DNA from: Actinacidiphila acididurans
Lineage (GTDB): Bacteria; Actinomycetota; Actinomycetes; Streptomycetales; Streptomycetaceae
Direction of reading: 5' to 3'
Length of the DNA stretch: 64,000 bases
Assembly: GCF_016918855.1 (NCBI RefSeq)
Contig: NZ_JADKYB010000004.1
Coordinates: forward strand, 310,001 to 374,000
The position numbers and the translations under genes are program-made. The notes below the pieces were generated by a model. That model saw only the letters and a program-made list of their open reading frames with translations. It did no database searches and was not told where the DNA came from. This document shows, piece after piece, positions 62,387 to 64,000 of the stretch; the first letter of the stretch is position 1; each line of letters starts with the position of its first letter.

Positions 62387-63616
62387 ATGACTGAAGGCCC
62401 CGGGCAGCAGCAGCCCCCGCAGGACCCCCGCTCCGGCTCGGCTCCGGCCGACGGCAGGCGCGAGGTACTGGAAGGGCGCGTCATCCCCTCGCGGGCGGCG
62501 CAGCAGCGCTCCGTACCGGACCCACGCCGGAGTCACGGCCCGCGGCAGGCCGGTGACTCCTCCTGGCAGCAGCAGTCGCCGCCGCAGCCGCCACAAGGAC
62601 AGGGCGGCCCGAGCGGCCCTGGCGGACAGCAGAACCAGGGCGGGTACGGCCCCGGCGCCGGCGGACAGCAGCAGCCGCAGCCCGGCTACGGACCGCAGGG
62701 GGGCGCCCAGCAGCAGGGCGGCCCCGGATACGGCCAGCAGCCCCCGCAGGGCCCCGCGCCGTTCCCGCCGCAGGCCGCGGCCCCACGGACCGGACCGGGC
62801 CCCGCGGCACCGCCGGCGAGCGGCCCGGGCACGCCGGACTGGGGAGCCCTCGCCGAGGAGCAGGAGGCTTCGGGCGCACGACGGCGCAAGGTGATGATGC
62901 TCACCGGTGGCATCGTCGCGGTCGCGGTGATCGCCGGCGGTGTGGCCACCGCCGTGGTCATGTCCGGCAAGAGCTCGAACTCGGCGTCCGGCGGCCCCTC
63001 GGCGTCCGCGAGCGCGGCCAGCACGCAGCCGCTGCCGCCGGAGCCGTCCTTCAGCTCCGTGGCCCCGCCGCCGCCCGCGAACCCGCTGGACTACCTGGGC
63101 ACCGCCGCCAAGGACAAGGCACCGCTGAGCCCGGCGACCCTCTTCCCGGGCAAGCAGTTCGTGATGGACGGCCGCCCCTACGTCCGGACCGCCGACGCCG
63201 TCACCGTCAGCTGCGCCGCCGGCGCCCGCGGCACCCTCGCCCAGGCCCTGCCCGCGAACGGCTGCCGCCGGCTGATCCGGGCCACCTACGTCAACGGCAC
63301 GGTCGCCGTCACCATCGGCGTGGCCGTCTTCGACGACACCGCCCACGCGAAGAAGCTCCAGAAGGTCGCGCAGTACGTCGCCCCGCTCAACGGTGGCGGG
63401 GTCCGTGACTTCTGCCACGCCGTGGCCTGCCGGATGACCTCCAACGCGGTCGGTCGCTACGCGTATTTCGCGATCGCCGGGCTGAAGGACAACAAGACGA
63501 TCACCGCGCAGGACACGGTGGCCCTGCAGGCGGCCAATGACGCGTCGAACTTTGCGTTCGAGCGGATCATTCAGCGGGGGCGGGACGCTGCTGCGGCTGA
63601 TCCCGCGCGCAACTGA
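62387..63616 (+). CDS. Pro/Gln-rich single-pass membrane protein
   Basis: A 409-residue protein. The N-terminal ~190 residues are cytoplasmic, disordered and rich in Pro, Gln and Gly (QQQPQPGYGPQGGAQQQGG). One transmembrane helix follows (VMMLTGGIVAVAVIAGGVATAVVM), then a Ser/Ala-rich linker and an exported ~150-residue domain with three or four cysteines (VSCAAG, NGCRR, DFCHAVACRM) that could form disulfides. Family not recognised. In-frame ATGs at 62375 and 62378 are alternative starts, and none has a clear RBS. Confidence 0.8.
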   Translation: MTEGPGQQQPPQDPRSGSAPADGRREVLEGRVIPSRAAQQRSVPDPRRSHGPRQAGDSSWQQQSPPQPPQGQGGPSGPGGQQNQGGYGPGAGGQQQPQPGYGPQGGAQQQGGPGYGQQPPQGPAPFPPQAAAPRTGPGPAAPPASGPGTPDWGALAEEQEASGARRRKVMMLTGGIVAVAVIAGGVATAVVMSGKSSNSASGGPSASASAASTQPLPPEPSFSSVAPPPPANPLDYLGTAAKDKAPLSPATLFPGKQFVMDGRPYVRTADAVTVSCAAGARGTLAQALPANGCRRLIRATYVNGTVAVTIGVAVFDDTAHAKKLQKVAQYVAPLNGGGVRDFCHAVACRMTSNAVGRYAYFAIAGLKDNKTITAQDTVALQAANDASNFAFERIIQRGRDAAAADPARN

Positions 63617-63842
63617 CGGAGTGCCGTCACCCGGGAGTAGCTGAAGGGGCGCCGGGCTGTAGTTGATATGCGGCTGGCGCCGCCTGGGCGCGCTCAGCCA
63701 CGGTGCGGCTGCACGTCGCCCCCGTCCCGAAGGGGCAGTTGCTGTCGTGTCCGGACCACCGGCTGCATGTGGTTGCTCGCGCTGGGGGCACCCCCGGACG
63801 GAGTCTGGGGGACCCCGCGCCCCTGATGGTTGCCCTACTTCC
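63617..63842. other. Intergenic region with dispersed repeats
   Basis: 226 bp holding a copy of the ~56-bp palindromic repeat (about 63645-63701, with GCGGCTGGCGCCGCCTGGGC) and the 30-bp TGGGGGCACCCC...CTGGGGGA element (63783-63812) identical to 22563-22592. No gene. Confidence 0.7.
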
Positions 63843-64000
63843 TCAAGGGCAACCGGGCAGCGTGCGGAGGTTCCGAGAAGCGAGGTTGCGGGCCGCGAGC
63901 TGGTCGTCCGGGGGGTAGCCGACCTCTTCCAGGGTGAGGCCGTGCGGGCGGACGACGTTGACCGCGGAGTGGCGGACGCGGCCGGCCAGGACTTCGCCGG
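63843..64000 (-). CDS. truA: tRNA pseudouridine synthase TruA, C-terminal fragment (cut by window edge)
   Basis: The last ~52 codons read [35 protein letters not shown]...RTLPGCP. This matches the TruA C-terminus, in which the ARGLTL-like strand and YPPD follow the catalytic domain. TruA modifies U38-40 of tRNA anticodon stems. The stop TGA is at 63843-63845. The position near rplM fits the usual Streptomyces order. The 5' part lies outside the window. Confidence 0.87.
   Translation of the reverse strand, partial: GEVLAGRVRHSAVNVVRPHGLTLEEVGYPPDDQLAARNLASRNLRTLPGCP

Overview
This is a 64-kb piece of a very GC-rich actinobacterial chromosome, almost certainly from Streptomyces or a close relative. 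The evidence is the strong G/C third-position bias, frequent GTG and a TTG start, the developmental genes bldM and whiD next to shbA and guaB, two CIRCE operators in front of groES, and the core-chromosome order alr, tsaE, tsaB/rimI/tsaD, nnr, acpS, coaA, glmM, rpsI, rplM, truA. The order resembles the S. coelicolor SCO47xx region.

Layout. 1-9.4 kb: partial pcrA, two NlpC/P60 wall hydrolases (the second behind a c-di-AMP ydaO-type riboswitch), a DUF2231-like membrane protein, a zinc-ribbon protein, a PspC histidine kinase/LuxR regulator pair divergent from a second PspC protein, and a DoxX protein. 9.5-16 kb: guaA, divergent from a probable attenuator-controlled chorismate mutase, then a GMC oxidoreductase and a succinic-semialdehyde dehydrogenase. 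16.4-26.3 kb: three Ser/Thr kinases plus one pseudokinase in tandem, with glpD upstream. 26.6-34.7 kb: a nucleotide-sugar dehydrogenase-like protein lacking the catalytic Cys, membrane proteins, a VapBC-like pair, guaB3, guaB and shbA. 34.7-41.4 kb: bldM, whiD with a long His/Asp-rich tail, a LysR regulator divergent from a class V aminotransferase, GNAT, MOSC and SDR proteins. 41.5-46 kb: groEL-groES, a methyltransferase and a polysaccharide deacetylase lipoprotein. 46.2-56.5 kb: t6A genes (tsaD, rimI, tsaB, tsaE), alr, nnr and acpS, interrupted by a decayed IS5-family element and a small gene with an iron-box-like promoter. 56.6-64 kb: coaA, glmM, rpsI-rplM, an ABC-F ATPase, a Pro/Gln-rich membrane protein and the 3' end of truA.

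Functionally the window combines housekeeping (GMP synthesis, t6A, chaperonin, ribosomal proteins, CoA and wall precursors) with envelope signalling and development (c-di-AMP-controlled wall hydrolase, PspC two-component system, membrane kinases, ShbA-BldM-WhiD). The observations most worth checking are the aromatic leader peptide and attenuator before chorismate mutase, the WhiD tail, the iron-box small gene, the pseudokinase, the dehydrogenase without its Cys, an IS inserted inside a stop codon, and several dispersed palindromic repeat families. I saw no tRNA, rRNA or CRISPR.
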